Below are positions 25,344 through 33,305 of a stretch of DNA of 37,606 nt, piece by piece. Each line of letters opens with the position of its first letter. Within the stretch, counting starts at the first letter, position 1. Location: the NCBI RefSeq assembly GCF_003585885.1, contig NZ_NRHC01000057.1, positions 1-37,606 on the forward strand. The letters are read 5' to 3'. A program made the position numbers and the translations under genes. The DNA is from Psittacicella hinzii. GTDB taxonomy: Bacteria > Pseudomonadota > Gammaproteobacteria > Enterobacterales > Psittacicellaceae. A model generated the notes under the pieces. It did no database searches. It was given only the letters and a program-made list of their open reading frames with translations, and was not told where the DNA came from.

Positions 25344-25793
25344 ATGGGTTTATTTAAAGAGTTTAGAGAATTTGCTTTAAAAGGTAATGTTATCGATTTA
25401 GCAGTGGGTGTTGTGATTGGTGGTGCTTTTGGTAAAGTAGTATCATCTTTAGTATCAGACATCATCATGCCTTTAGTTGGTTTATTAACAGGTGGTATCT
25501 CATTTAAAGATATGAAATGGCAAGTAACTGATGGCGTTGCTATTACTTACGGTAACTTTATTGATACTATCGTTAACCTAATTATTATTGCTGCAGCTAT
25601 TTTCTTTGTAATTAAAGCTATGAATAAAATTCGTACTCTAGCTGAAAATGCACTGAAAAAACAAGAAGAAGTTAAAGCTGAAGAAGAAAAAGCAGAAGCT
25701 GAAGCTGAAGCTAATAAACTTACTGCTGATCAACAATTATTAACAGAAATCCGTGATCTATTAAAAGCACGTGCTCAAGAGCAAAGTAAATAA
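25344..25793 (+). CDS. mscL: Large-conductance mechanosensitive channel
   Basis: Inner-membrane homopentameric channel that opens under membrane tension and releases solutes on osmotic downshock. The N-terminus MGLFKEFREFALKGNVIDLA and the first membrane helix VGVVIGGAFGKVVSSLVSDI are diagnostic. The second helix is around IDTIVNLIIIAAAIFFVIKA. The C-terminal helix is strongly charged (KKQEEVKAEEEKAEAEAEAN) and longer than in E. coli; the total is 149 residues against 136. AGAGG lies 8 nt before the ATG. It is a single gene with its own promoter and terminator. Confidence 0.97.
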   Translation: MGLFKEFREFALKGNVIDLAVGVVIGGAFGKVVSSLVSDIIMPLVGLLTGGISFKDMKWQVTDGVAITYGNFIDTIVNLIIIAAAIFFVIKAMNKIRTLAENALKKQEEVKAEEEKAEAEAEANKLTADQQLLTEIRDLLKARAQEQSK

Positions 25794-25810
25794 TTATTTA
25801 CATAAGTAAA

Positions 25811-25838
25811 GGTTGCTACCATTTGGTAGCAACCTTTC
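25811..25838 (+). terminator. Intrinsic terminator of mscL
   Basis: GGTTGCTACC and GGTAGCAACC form a perfect 10-bp stem around ATTT, followed by TTTC. It lies 17 nt after the stop codon. Confidence 0.85.
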
Positions 25839-25936
25839 ATCATATTAATAAAGTAAACTAAACTTTTTTAGTTTCCTAAGTTTACCTAGTTCATCTTATC
25901 AGTTTAATCTTAACAAGATTAAAATTAGAAACGAAA

Positions 25937-26809
25937 TTAATAGTAGAGAACTCGATAACTAATAAAGAATAAGTTTAAATATAAAATTACACTAGCTAAT
26001 TTTAGAATAAACCCCGCTAAACTTTTCCATTCCTTGCTAAACGCAACTACTAAATTGACAAGAGCAATAAGAATAAATGAGATTGCATATTGTAATACCT
26101 CACGATTACTTATATGTGAGTTATCAGTGAGAAAATCAAATTTAGCAATAATTAGATATAGGAAAAAGCTTAAAGCTAAGATTAGTAATAAAGTCTCAAT
26201 TACAAGTAATAAATTTTTAAAATTATCTAATCTTGTTTTTGAAAGTATTAAACAGCTATTAGCTAAAGCAACCCCAAGAGCTAACTGTAAGAATGGATTA
26301 AAGTACAGTTCGAAACTGAAATCTACGTAAAGGTAATAGATATTTTGTAAGGCAAAAATGACTAGTAAAGCTGGATAAATAGCTATATTGATAAATTTCT
26401 TTTCAGCTTCTACAGCTTGCAGGTATTTGTCACTTTGGCTGTCTAAGTTTAATCGAGAGTCTTTATGGAAGAAGAATATAATAGCTACCAGTAGTAACGC
26501 TACATAAACTAAAAGTTGAGCTTTAGAGGGATCTCTATAGATAAAGAATGCAAGAACCTCATAGCCAGAGTAACCTACTGTTACTAAAGCTAGTTTACGA
26601 AAATTAGAGCTTTGAGTATTACATAAACTTGCATTTTTAAAGCAAACAGTATAGACAAACAAACAGGAAATTACTGCTAAAGTATAAAAAGGTAAGCGGT
26701 AGTATTCAGTAAGAAATAAACTTTGCCAATGGATATCAAATCTAGCTAAACCAATAAAAAGCAAAAACAGTAGATAAAAATGGTAGTTATGCTTAAGATG
26801 AGAAAGCAC
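25937..26809 (-). CDS. Polytopic membrane protein of unknown function
   Basis: A 290-residue protein that I cannot assign. It has about eight or nine hydrophobic segments, for example YLLFLLFIGLA, LVYVALLLVAIIFFF, ALLVIFALQNIYYLY, LLVIETLLLILALSFFLYLI and AISFILIALVNLVVAF. A charged cytosolic loop lies around residues 115-140. There is no motif of a known transporter family. The start is GTG with an excellent TAAGGAG six bases upstream, which makes expression credible. It is a single gene, convergent with mscL and divergent from the potA side. Confidence 0.8.
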   Translation of the reverse strand: MLSHLKHNYHFYLLFLLFIGLARFDIHWQSLFLTEYYRLPFYTLAVISCLFVYTVCFKNASLCNTQSSNFRKLALVTVGYSGYEVLAFFIYRDPSKAQLLVYVALLLVAIIFFFHKDSRLNLDSQSDKYLQAVEAEKKFINIAIYPALLVIFALQNIYYLYVDFSFELYFNPFLQLALGVALANSCLILSKTRLDNFKNLLLVIETLLLILALSFFLYLIIAKFDFLTDNSHISNREVLQYAISFILIALVNLVVAFSKEWKSLAGFILKLASVILYLNLFFISYRVLYY

Positions 26810-26898
26810 TGCGTACTCCTTAGCAATTAATTAGTAAGTATATAAGGAAATTAATTTTTTTCATAAAATGAAATGCTACATAAAAAACTAATTTGTTA

Positions 26899-26904
26899 TA
26901 TAAT
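26899..26904 (+). promoter_or_regulatory. -10 element before a candidate small RNA
   Basis: Perfect TATAAT, with a poor -35 (GCTACA, 18 bp upstream). Transcription would start near 26911, about 170 nt before a strong terminator, with no gene in between. Confidence 0.45.
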
Positions 26905-26910
26905 ATCAGA

Positions 26911-27081
26911 TTGAACTGAGTTTATTAAAATTTTGCAACACAATCTGCGATTTATTGGTCTTTCGCAAAGCTCTAGTGGTTTGTGTCCAAGATTCTAACG
27001 GCTTAGAATTTAGATATTAAAGTAATTTTTTACTTTAAATTTCTTAAGAGAATAACCAAGCTTAAGAGCTTGGGCTTTTTT
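26911..27081 (+). ncRNA. Candidate small RNA of about 170 nt
   Basis: A stretch with its own -10 element and a textbook terminator but no open reading frame. Predicted helices in order: ACACAA with TTGTGT enclosing TGCGA/TCGCA, then ATTCTAA/TTAGAAT with a CGGC loop, then AAAGTAA/TTACTTT, then the terminator CCAAGCT/AGCTTGG. It does not match 6S, 4.5S, tmRNA or RNase P features that I know. It could instead be an unusual leader for the pot operon that ends early. Confidence 0.5.
27056..27081 (+). terminator. Intrinsic terminator of the candidate small RNA
   Basis: CCAAGCT and AGCTTGG form a 7-bp stem with a TAAG loop, followed by GC and six T. Confidence 0.82.
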
Positions 27082-27098
27082 GTTATTAAAGACAAATT

Positions 27099-27117
27099 AA
27101 AAAGGGGAGACGCCCCC
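27099..27117 (-). terminator. GC-rich hairpin with minus-strand T tract
   Basis: Read on the minus strand, GGGG-CGTCT-CCCC is followed by TTTTTAA, the form of an intrinsic terminator. No convincing minus-strand gene lies upstream of it, so its transcript is unknown. On the plus strand the same hairpin has no T run. Confidence 0.5.
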
Positions 27118-27309
27118 TATAGCTGTAGATTTAGTATTAAGAGCAGTAACTTTATTACACTAGAAAAGTAGGCTTTTACACTTACTTTTGTGCTTACTTT
27201 CAATGAGTGTTATAAGGAAGTCAAAACTAGGTTCTAGATATCGGTATTTCTTGGTATTTAGAGTTATCCCAATAACGATTAAAACTAAATTTTGTTGGTA
27301 TATAAACAA

Positions 27310-28470
27310 ATGAATAATAGTTCTGATATTAATTTTGTGAAAGATCAAAAAACAAGTAAGTCTATTGTAAGATTAGAAAATATTTCCAAATCTTATGATG
27401 GTAAAACAAATACGATTGAACATTTTAACCTTGATATTGAGCAAGGAACATTCTTAACAATTTTAGGTCCTTCAGGTTGTGGTAAAACGACTGTTTTACG
27501 TATGATTGCCGGTTTAGAAACGGTTTCTGGTGGTAATGTATATATTGATAACGTTGATGTAACTAACTTAGGTGCAGAGAAGCGTCAAGTAAATACAGTT
27601 TTCCAAAGTTATGCTTTATTTCCTCATATGAATATCTTTAATAACGTAGCTTTCGGCTTAAGAATGCAGAAAGTTCCAGAGAATGAAATTAAAGAGAGAG
27701 TGATGGAAGCTTTAGCAATGGTAAAACTTGATAGTTTTGCAGAGCGTATGCCTAGTCAGTTATCAGGTGGTCAACAACAACGTGTTGCAATTGCTAGAGC
27801 AGTAGTTAATAAGCCAAAAGTGCTATTACTTGATGAATCTTTATCAGCTTTAGATTACCAATTACGTTTAGAAATGCAAAACGAATTAAAAGCATTACAA
27901 CGTAAATTAGGAATTAGTTTTATCTTTGTTACTCACGATCAAGAAGAAGCATTAACTATGTCTGATCGTATTATTGTTATGAACAAAGGTAAGATTGTGC
28001 AAGATGGTACTCCTAGAGAAATTTATGAGGAGCCTGCAAATCTGTTTGTAGCAGAATTCATTGGAGAGATCAATGTATTTAGTGCTAAAGTTCTAGAACG
28101 TATTGATGAAGAAAAAGTTTACGCAGACGTTGAAGGACGTAAATGTGTTATCAATACAAAATTAGATGTATATCCGAATAAAAAACTTTTAGTTTTACTA
28201 CGTCCAGAAGATTTAATCGTGGAAGAGATTCATCGTTTTGATGAGAATGTAGATGGTATCTATGGACAAATAGTAGACTTAAACTACAAGGGAATGACTT
28301 TAGATTCTCGTGTGAAACTAAACTCTGGAAAAGAAATTGTAACTTCAGAATTCTTTAACGAAGATGACCCGTCAATGAATCACAATATTGGGCAAAAAGT
28401 TGCAATTACATGGCATGATAGTTGGGAGGTAGTGTTAGATGAAGAGTCTAATAAACCTACTATCGATTAA
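27310..28470 (+). CDS. potA: Spermidine/putrescine ABC transporter ATPase
   Basis: Energises polyamine import at the inner-membrane face. The 386 residues contain Walker [17 protein letters not shown], signature [14 protein letters not shown] and Walker [13 protein letters not shown]. The stretch [16 protein letters not shown] and the C-terminal TOBE region with LLRPEDL and SEFFNEDDP follow; all are very close to E. coli PotA, including Ser in place of Pro after DE. The start at 27310 (MNNSSD) was preferred to a TTG six codons upstream; neither has a clear Shine-Dalgarno. It is the first gene of potABC and overlaps potB by 32 nt. Confidence 0.96.
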   Translation: MNNSSDINFVKDQKTSKSIVRLENISKSYDGKTNTIEHFNLDIEQGTFLTILGPSGCGKTTVLRMIAGLETVSGGNVYIDNVDVTNLGAEKRQVNTVFQSYALFPHMNIFNNVAFGLRMQKVPENEIKERVMEALAMVKLDSFAERMPSQLSGGQQQRVAIARAVVNKPKVLLLDESLSALDYQLRLEMQNELKALQRKLGISFIFVTHDQEEALTMSDRIIVMNKGKIVQDGTPREIYEEPANLFVAEFIGEINVFSAKVLERIDEEKVYADVEGRKCVINTKLDVYPNKKLLVLLRPEDLIVEEIHRFDENVDGIYGQIVDLNYKGMTLDSRVKLNSGKEIVTSEFFNEDDPSMNHNIGQKVAITWHDSWEVVLDEESNKPTID

Positions 28471-29290
28471 AAACTTTACAGTATTTTTTATACTATTTTG
28501 GCTAGGGTTATTTATTTTAATTCCTGGAATTTTAGTTGTTCTAGTAAGTTTTTTCTCATCTAGTCCAAATGAGTTTTACGAAGCAGTTTTCTCTCTAGAG
28601 AGTTATAGCAAGTTAACTGATCCCCTTTATTTAAAGGTTTTCCAAAATAGCTTATACTTAGCTCTGTGCACGACACTAGTAACTTTTATTATTGGTTATC
28701 TTTACGCCTTAGCTGTAGTAAATTGCCGTAAAAAATGGCATGCATTATTACTTATTCTAGTAATTCTACCTTTTTGGACTAATAGCTTAGTAAGAATTTA
28801 TGGTATTAAGAACCTTTTAGGTGCTAATGGCTTTATTAATCAGTTCTTAAAGAGTATAGGTTTAATTGATAAACCATTACAAATTCTTTACACTGATACA
28901 GCTGTTATCATTGGTATGGTTTCAATTTTATTACCATATATGATCTTACCTATTTACTCTTCTTTACAGAAGATTGATAGTCGTTTGATTGAAGCGGCTA
29001 AAGATTTAGGTGCAGGACCATTCAAGAGATTTACTAAAGTAACTTTCCCTCTATCATTTTCAGGGGTAATCGCAGGTATCACTTTAGTATTCTTACCTTC
29101 TATGGGATTATTCTATATCTCAGATCTTCTAGGAGGTCCAAAATCTCTGCTAATTGGTTCGGTTATTAGACAAGAGTTTTTATTTACAAGAAATTGGCCA
29201 TTAGGGGCTGCATTATCAATTGGTATGATTGCAATCTTAATGTTTACTATGTGGCTTGTTAATAAATTTAAGATAGGTAGAGTAGAGTAA
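28439..29290 (+). CDS. potB: Spermidine/putrescine ABC transporter permease PotB
   Basis: Inner-membrane permease subunit with six predicted membrane segments. The EAA loop [20 protein letters not shown] contacts PotA. The length of 283 residues matches the family. The start lies inside potA, and GGGAGGT about 9 nt upstream supports it despite the 32-nt overlap. The stop overlaps the potC start by one base, so potA, potB and potC are coupled. Confidence 0.95.
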   Translation: MKSLINLLSIKNFTVFFILFWLGLFILIPGILVVLVSFFSSSPNEFYEAVFSLESYSKLTDPLYLKVFQNSLYLALCTTLVTFIIGYLYALAVVNCRKKWHALLLILVILPFWTNSLVRIYGIKNLLGANGFINQFLKSIGLIDKPLQILYTDTAVIIGMVSILLPYMILPIYSSLQKIDSRLIEAAKDLGAGPFKRFTKVTFPLSFSGVIAGITLVFLPSMGLFYISDLLGGPKSLLIGSVIRQEFLFTRNWPLGAALSIGMIAILMFTMWLVNKFKIGRVE

Positions 29291-30072
29291 TGATCAAAAG
29301 AATTTCTATAACGTTAATCATAGCTCTAGTAGTTCTATTTATGTATCTGCCTATTGCTGTGTTGGTGGTAAATAGTTTTAATGCTAACCGCTATGGTATC
29401 CGTTGGGATGGTTTTACATGGCGTTGGTATGAAAAGCTGTTTAACAATCAAGATATGATTAACGCGGCTATCCATTCCCTTGTTATTGGTTTTCTGGCAG
29501 CAACTATCGTAACTATTATTGGAGCTTTAGTTTCAATAGCTGTATACCGTTACAGATTTAAAGGTAAAAAAGCGGTACAAGGCTTATTACTACTTAATAT
29601 GATTACTCCTGATGTAGTAATGGCAATCTCACTATTAATCCTTTTTATAGTTTTAGGGTTTTCCCTTGGCTTTGTAACTCTTCTAATTGCACATATCACT
29701 TTCTGTTTACCTTATGCGGTAATTGTAATTAGTTCGAGATTACAAGGATTTGATCGAAGAATGTTAGAAGCTGCTAAAGATTTAGGTGCACCTGAAAGAG
29801 TAATTTTATTAAAAATAGTGCTACCTTTAATTTTCCCTGCAATAGCAGCGAGCTGGTTATTGTGTTTCATTATTTCTATGGACGATGTAATTATTAGTAG
29901 TTTTACTACAGGTCCAGGTTATGAGCCTTTACCAGTTAGAGTATTTTCATTAGTTAAATCTGGAGTTACTCCTGATGTGAATGCTGTAGCAACTATTATG
30001 GTTCTTCTTTCGATTGTAGTGGTATCTATTGTTGCTTTTGCCTTTAAAGGTAAACTAAAATTTAATTTTTAA
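29290..30072 (+). CDS. potC: Spermidine/putrescine ABC transporter permease PotC
   Basis: Second permease of the polyamine importer, 260 residues with six predicted membrane segments. Its EAA loop is [20 protein letters not shown]. The sequence FNANRYGIRWDGFTWRWYEK after the first helix is PotC-like. The start codon shares a base with the potB stop. The operon has no potD after it: the next genes are ratA and rnfH, so the periplasmic binding protein must be encoded elsewhere. An AAACCTTAA/TTGAGGTTT hairpin (30071-30092) without a T run follows the stop. Confidence 0.95.
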   Translation: MIKRISITLIIALVVLFMYLPIAVLVVNSFNANRYGIRWDGFTWRWYEKLFNNQDMINAAIHSLVIGFLAATIVTIIGALVSIAVYRYRFKGKKAVQGLLLLNMITPDVVMAISLLILFIVLGFSLGFVTLLIAHITFCLPYAVIVISSRLQGFDRRMLEAAKDLGAPERVILLKIVLPLIFPAIAASWLLCFIISMDDVIISSFTTGPGYEPLPVRVFSLVKSGVTPDVNAVATIMVLLSIVVVSIVAFAFKGKLKFNF

Positions 30073-30105
30073 ACCTTAATAATTTGAGGTTTAATTTGTA
30101 AGATT

Positions 30106-30543
30106 ATGATCGTAGAACATTCGATAGATGTAGAATACACATGTGAACAGATGTTCAATCTGGTAGCAAATTATGAAGATTATCCCATTTTTATAAAAAA
30201 TTGTAAAAGCTCAAAAACTTTTACGCAAAAGGATAATGAAGTAGTTGCTGAACTAGAGATGTCATTTGCTGGTATTAGCCAAAAGTTTAGTACTCTAACT
30301 AAGTTCTATCCAAATGAAAAAATTACTATGGATTTGGCTGAAGGACCATTTGAGAAATTAAGAGGTTTTTGGCTATTTAGTGATATTTCATCAGAAGGAT
30401 CTGGTAAAAAGACAAGAGTGCAGTTTTATATGGATTATAAAATGAATCTTTTTATCGAGTTTTTAGTAGGAAATAAGTTTAAGCTAGCTATGGTTAATAT
30501 GGTTGATAGTTTTATTCATAGAGCACAAACTATTTACTCATAA
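30106..30543 (+). CDS. ratA: RatA-family SRPBCC protein
   Basis: Member of the START/SRPBCC family related to E. coli RatA (reported to block 70S assembly) and to mitochondrial Coq10, a ubiquinone-binding protein. The 145 residues show EQMFNLVANYEDYPIFIKNC, SFAGISQKFSTLTKF, EGPFEKLRGFWLF and a C-terminal helix NMVDSFIHRAQ, all aligning with E. coli RatA (YfjG). It pairs with rnfH 14 nt downstream, the usual ratA-rnfH arrangement. smpB, normally adjacent, is not here. Whether it acts on ribosomes or on ubiquinone in this organism cannot be told. Confidence 0.92.
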   Translation: MIVEHSIDVEYTCEQMFNLVANYEDYPIFIKNCKSSKTFTQKDNEVVAELEMSFAGISQKFSTLTKFYPNEKITMDLAEGPFEKLRGFWLFSDISSEGSGKKTRVQFYMDYKMNLFIEFLVGNKFKLAMVNMVDSFIHRAQTIYS

Positions 30544-30557
30544 TTAGGTAATTTTTT

Positions 30558-30863
30558 ATGCAAAAAGTAGAACTCATTTATGGAGCTTCTCCTAGCAATA
30601 TTTACATTTGGAAACATAAATACCCTACAGATGAAGTTATAACTGTTGAAAGAGTTGTAAATGATTCAAAAGTATTGCAAATTTATAAATTAGATAAAGA
30701 AGCTGTTTCCTATGCAATTTTTGCAGAAAAGGCTAGTCTAGAAGATGTTGTTAAAGACGGAGATAGAGTATCAGTTTTGAGAAATCTTCTCAGACGTAGA
30801 AATGAACCTAATCGTGGTAAAGCTGTGCCACATAATCCGAACCGTAAACCAGCGAAGAAATAA
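30558..30863 (+). CDS. rnfH: RnfH family ubiquitin-like protein
   Basis: Small beta-grasp protein (101 residues), function poorly known; named for co-occurrence with Rnf genes. The family pattern is kept: an N-terminal strand VELIYGA, VITVERVVNDSKVLQIY, and the late motif LEDVVKDGDRVSVLRNLL. The C-terminal tail is basic and Pro/Asn-rich (RGKAVPHNPNRKPAKK). It follows ratA closely and ends the transcript at a terminator shared with ppx. Confidence 0.88.
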   Translation: MQKVELIYGASPSNIYIWKHKYPTDEVITVERVVNDSKVLQIYKLDKEAVSYAIFAEKASLEDVVKDGDRVSVLRNLLRRRNEPNRGKAVPHNPNRKPAKK

Positions 30864-30864
30864 A

Positions 30865-30904
30865 AATAATCCCCTGTCACTTAAGTGATAGGGGATTATT
30901 TTTA
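30865..30904. terminator. Bidirectional terminator between rnfH and ppx
   Basis: AATAATCCCCTGTCAC pairs with GTGATAGGGGATTATT (16 bp, one G-T pair) around TTAA. A-rich and T-rich flanks lie on either side, between convergent genes. Confidence 0.88.
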
Positions 30905-32527
30905 TAATGATTTTATTTCACAGATTAAACCAAATTTATCTAAGGTTTTATTTATGCGAATAAGATTGTCTGAGATATATGGATTACTTGCAAGTTCGTT
31001 TTCGTCAATAGCAAGGATTAATTTATCAATTAAACCATTTGCATGGCTAAAATAAACCTTAACAAGACTTTGTTTAATTAGCTTATTAAACGAAGAGAAA
31101 GTAAAGTCGTAAGCTAACTCCATTAGTAAAGCTAAACGATTTATTGGATTATTGTAATCGCAATTATTAGCGTTTAAAGCTTCTAAGAATTGATTAATTT
31201 GACTTATCTCTTGACTACTAAAGCCATACATAGTTGAATTATTGATAATATAACTAGAATGCTTAACAAAATCGTCGTCAGAAATAGAATGACCTACGAG
31301 CATGAAAACACAGTAGTTATAAATATCTTGAGAACTAAATTCTTGTTGAAGGAATTTGTCGTGTTGTACAATCACTAAAGCATGGTGATAGAAATCATTA
31401 AACAGTTTATTTACAATCTTAAATTTGTGACGTAAATTTTGTACTGTAACTAGCTTAATTTTTCTAAAGATATCGTGCTTATGATCAGAGTATAAAATAC
31501 CTTCACGAAGAGCAGAATCAGAGTAAGTTAGTTTTTCAAAATGGAAGGTAGCAAATAAAGCTTTAAGAATTACTAGGCCACCAATTAAAACTAAGCGACC
31601 AGAAGCATCAAATCCATGGTACACCAATTGTGCTGAAGATTTATTTAGAAGAATTAACTCTAGTAAATCATCTAAACTTTGAGCATTTAGATAGTTTTGG
31701 TTATGATACTTCTCTTGGAAAACTTTAACTTTAGCAAGTAAATCAAGAATAAGCTCTTTATTATAAAGTTGATGATCTTCGCGTGGATTCTCTAATAGAT
31801 AGGTTAGGCGTTTATCAACATCTTTTAAACCATTTCTTACGCGTAGTAAAGTATTTTTAATTGTACCTGAAGAACCTACGGCGTGTTTACAGTTAACAAA
31901 GCTCTGTACGATAGGATTATCTAATTCTTCACGGAAGATATTGCAAGCATCAACGAAAGCTTTATCAAATAATTCTCTGCTAATAATGCCTTCATTAAAA
32001 TACTTTTGCGTAAATGAAACACAACCTAAATTTTTACTAGTTAAAAATTGTGGTTTTAAATTATCCGAAAGAATAATTTCAGTTGAGCCACCACCTATAT
32101 CCACAGCAACAAAACGCTCAGTAATAGGATTAGATAGAGCAATACCTTGGAAAATAGTACTTGCTTCTTCTACACCAGACAAAATGTTAATCTTGTGTGG
32201 GAAAACTTCTTTAATTTTAGCTAAAAGTTCATTTTGATTTTTAGTACTTCTAATTGTATAAGTAGCATTAGCACGTACTTCAATATTGTCCTCAAAATGA
32301 CTTATAAATTCTTGAATTGATTTTAAAGCATTACAACAGCGTTCAATTCCTTCAGGTAGTAAGAAATTGTCAGAATTTAAATATTTTGCTAGTTGTACAG
32401 TAATATTAAATCTTTTAATTATTGGACGAAATAAGCCTAATTTTCTCGCAATAATTAAATTAAAGCTGTTTGAGCCTAAATCAATTACAGCAATATATTC
32501 TTGTGCTGGTGATTTTGAATTAGACAT
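30902..32527 (-). CDS. ppx: Exopolyphosphatase (Ppx/GppA family)
   Basis: Releases phosphate from polyphosphate ends; the family also includes pppGpp phosphatases. The 541 residues begin with the ASKHA phosphate loop AVIDLGSNSFNLIIAR. The second phosphate motif is VAVDIGGGSTEIILS, followed by LGCVSFTQKYF, GSSGTIKNTL and SDSALREGILY. The C-terminal HD-like region has VKHSSYIINNSTMYGF in the place of the Ppx HSAYILQNS region. These points match E. coli Ppx better than GppA. It is longer than E. coli Ppx (513), and no ppk is in the window. Single gene, convergent with rnfH. Confidence 0.9.
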   Translation of the reverse strand: MSNSKSPAQEYIAVIDLGSNSFNLIIARKLGLFRPIIKRFNITVQLAKYLNSDNFLLPEGIERCCNALKSIQEFISHFEDNIEVRANATYTIRSTKNQNELLAKIKEVFPHKINILSGVEEASTIFQGIALSNPITERFVAVDIGGGSTEIILSDNLKPQFLTSKNLGCVSFTQKYFNEGIISRELFDKAFVDACNIFREELDNPIVQSFVNCKHAVGSSGTIKNTLLRVRNGLKDVDKRLTYLLENPREDHQLYNKELILDLLAKVKVFQEKYHNQNYLNAQSLDDLLELILLNKSSAQLVYHGFDASGRLVLIGGLVILKALFATFHFEKLTYSDSALREGILYSDHKHDIFRKIKLVTVQNLRHKFKIVNKLFNDFYHHALVIVQHDKFLQQEFSSQDIYNYCVFMLVGHSISDDDFVKHSSYIINNSTMYGFSSQEISQINQFLEALNANNCDYNNPINRLALLMELAYDFTFSSFNKLIKQSLVKVYFSHANGLIDKLILAIDENELASNPYISDNLIRINKTLDKFGLICEIKSL

Positions 32528-32666
32528 AGTTAAATATTTGATTAAATCTTAAATTATTCTAGCAAAATTATAGCATATTTTTAAATTAAGGTTTTATTTG
32601 GCGTTAAATTTATATTTTATATAGCTTAAATTTCAGAGGTATATGTAATAACTTCTTGAGAGGTGG

Positions 32667-32695
32667 TTGACATAGATTTATTATTTGTTTATAAT
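32667..32695 (+). promoter_or_regulatory. Promoter P1 of the tRNA operon
   Basis: Perfect sigma-70 consensus: TTGACA (32667-32672), 17-bp spacer, TATAAT (32690-32695). A small ACTTC/GAAGT hairpin lies just downstream in the leader. Confidence 0.9.
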
Positions 32696-32774
32696 ACACG
32701 GGTACTTCGGAGGAAGTTACAAAAAATATTATAGAAAGTTAAGCTTCACTAGTAACAAAAAAATAAATTTACTA

Positions 32775-32803
32775 TTGACTTTTTATTTTAATGAGTATAT
32801 AAT
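32775..32803 (+). promoter_or_regulatory. Promoter P2 of the tRNA operon
   Basis: TTGACT (32775-32780), 17-bp spacer, TATAAT (32798-32803). It lies 108 bp after P1 and about 50 bp before tRNA-Ser, giving tandem strong promoters. Confidence 0.88.
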
Positions 32804-32861
32804 ATTCCTCGTTATTTGGGGAACATCATCAAATAAGTGATATCTTAATAAAGTTTTTTAC

Positions 32862-32954
32862 GGTGAGATGGCCGAGAGGCTGAAGGCGCTCCCCTGCTAA
32901 GGGAGTATGGGGCCAAAATCTCCATCGAGGGTTCGAATCCCTCTCTCACCGCCA
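32862..32954 (+). tRNA. tRNA-Ser (GCU)
   Basis: A 93-nt class II tRNA with a long variable arm. The acceptor GGTGAGA pairs with TCTCACC, followed by G and an encoded CCA. The loop CTGCTAA gives anticodon GCU, reading AGC and AGU. First tRNA of a three-tRNA unit. Confidence 0.97.
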
Positions 32955-32968
32955 TCCTTTTTTAAAGT

Positions 32969-33045
32969 GCATCCATAGCTCAGCTGGATAGAGTACACGG
33001 CTACGAACCGTGCGGTCAGAGGTTCGAATCCTCTTGGATGCGCCA
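32969..33045 (+). tRNA. tRNA-Arg (ACG), copy 1
   Basis: A 77-nt tRNA: acceptor GCATCCA/TGGATGC, discriminator G, encoded CCA. The loop CTACGAA gives anticodon ACG, whose A34 is normally converted to inosine by TadA to read CGU, CGC and CGA. Confidence 0.97.
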
Positions 33046-33060
33046 TTTCTTTTTTATAGT

Positions 33061-33137
33061 GCATCCATAGCTCAGCTGGATAGAGTACACGGCTACGAAC
33101 CGTGCGGTCAGAGGTTCGAATCCTCTTGGATGCGCCA
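33061..33137 (+). tRNA. tRNA-Arg (ACG), copy 2
   Basis: Identical across all 77 nt to the copy 15 nt upstream, with a similar T-rich spacer before it. A recent tandem duplication is the simplest explanation. Confidence 0.97.
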
Positions 33138-33182
33138 TCTTTATTTTAATAAACTAAATTAGTGTATTAATTAAGTTTTTCA

Positions 33183-33206
33183 GGGCAGTTTTTACTGCCC
33201 TTTTTT
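33183..33206 (+). terminator. Intrinsic terminator of the tRNA operon
   Basis: GGGCAGT and ACTGCCC form a 7-bp GC-rich stem with a short T loop, followed by six T. It lies 45 nt after the last tRNA. Confidence 0.9.
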
Positions 33207-33305
33207 CGTTTTTAGGTTTTGTTAATTTTCTTATGTTCTCTTCCTGCATATGATAAAATATAGCAAAAATTAATATTTTGAGCTAGCTATAGTAGCAAAA
33301 CACAT

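Noticed and set aside
27160..27348. 62-codon minus-strand frame before potA
   Set aside because: It begins inside potA, has no ribosome site and biased composition; only the orphan terminator at 27099 argues for a transcript.
32097..32105. ATATCCACA, DnaA-box-like
   Set aside because: A lone match inside ppx coding sequence.
32969..33137. Identical tRNA-Arg copies as attL/attR of an integrated element
   Set aside because: Only 15 bp separate them and there is no integrase; a tandem tRNA duplication explains them.
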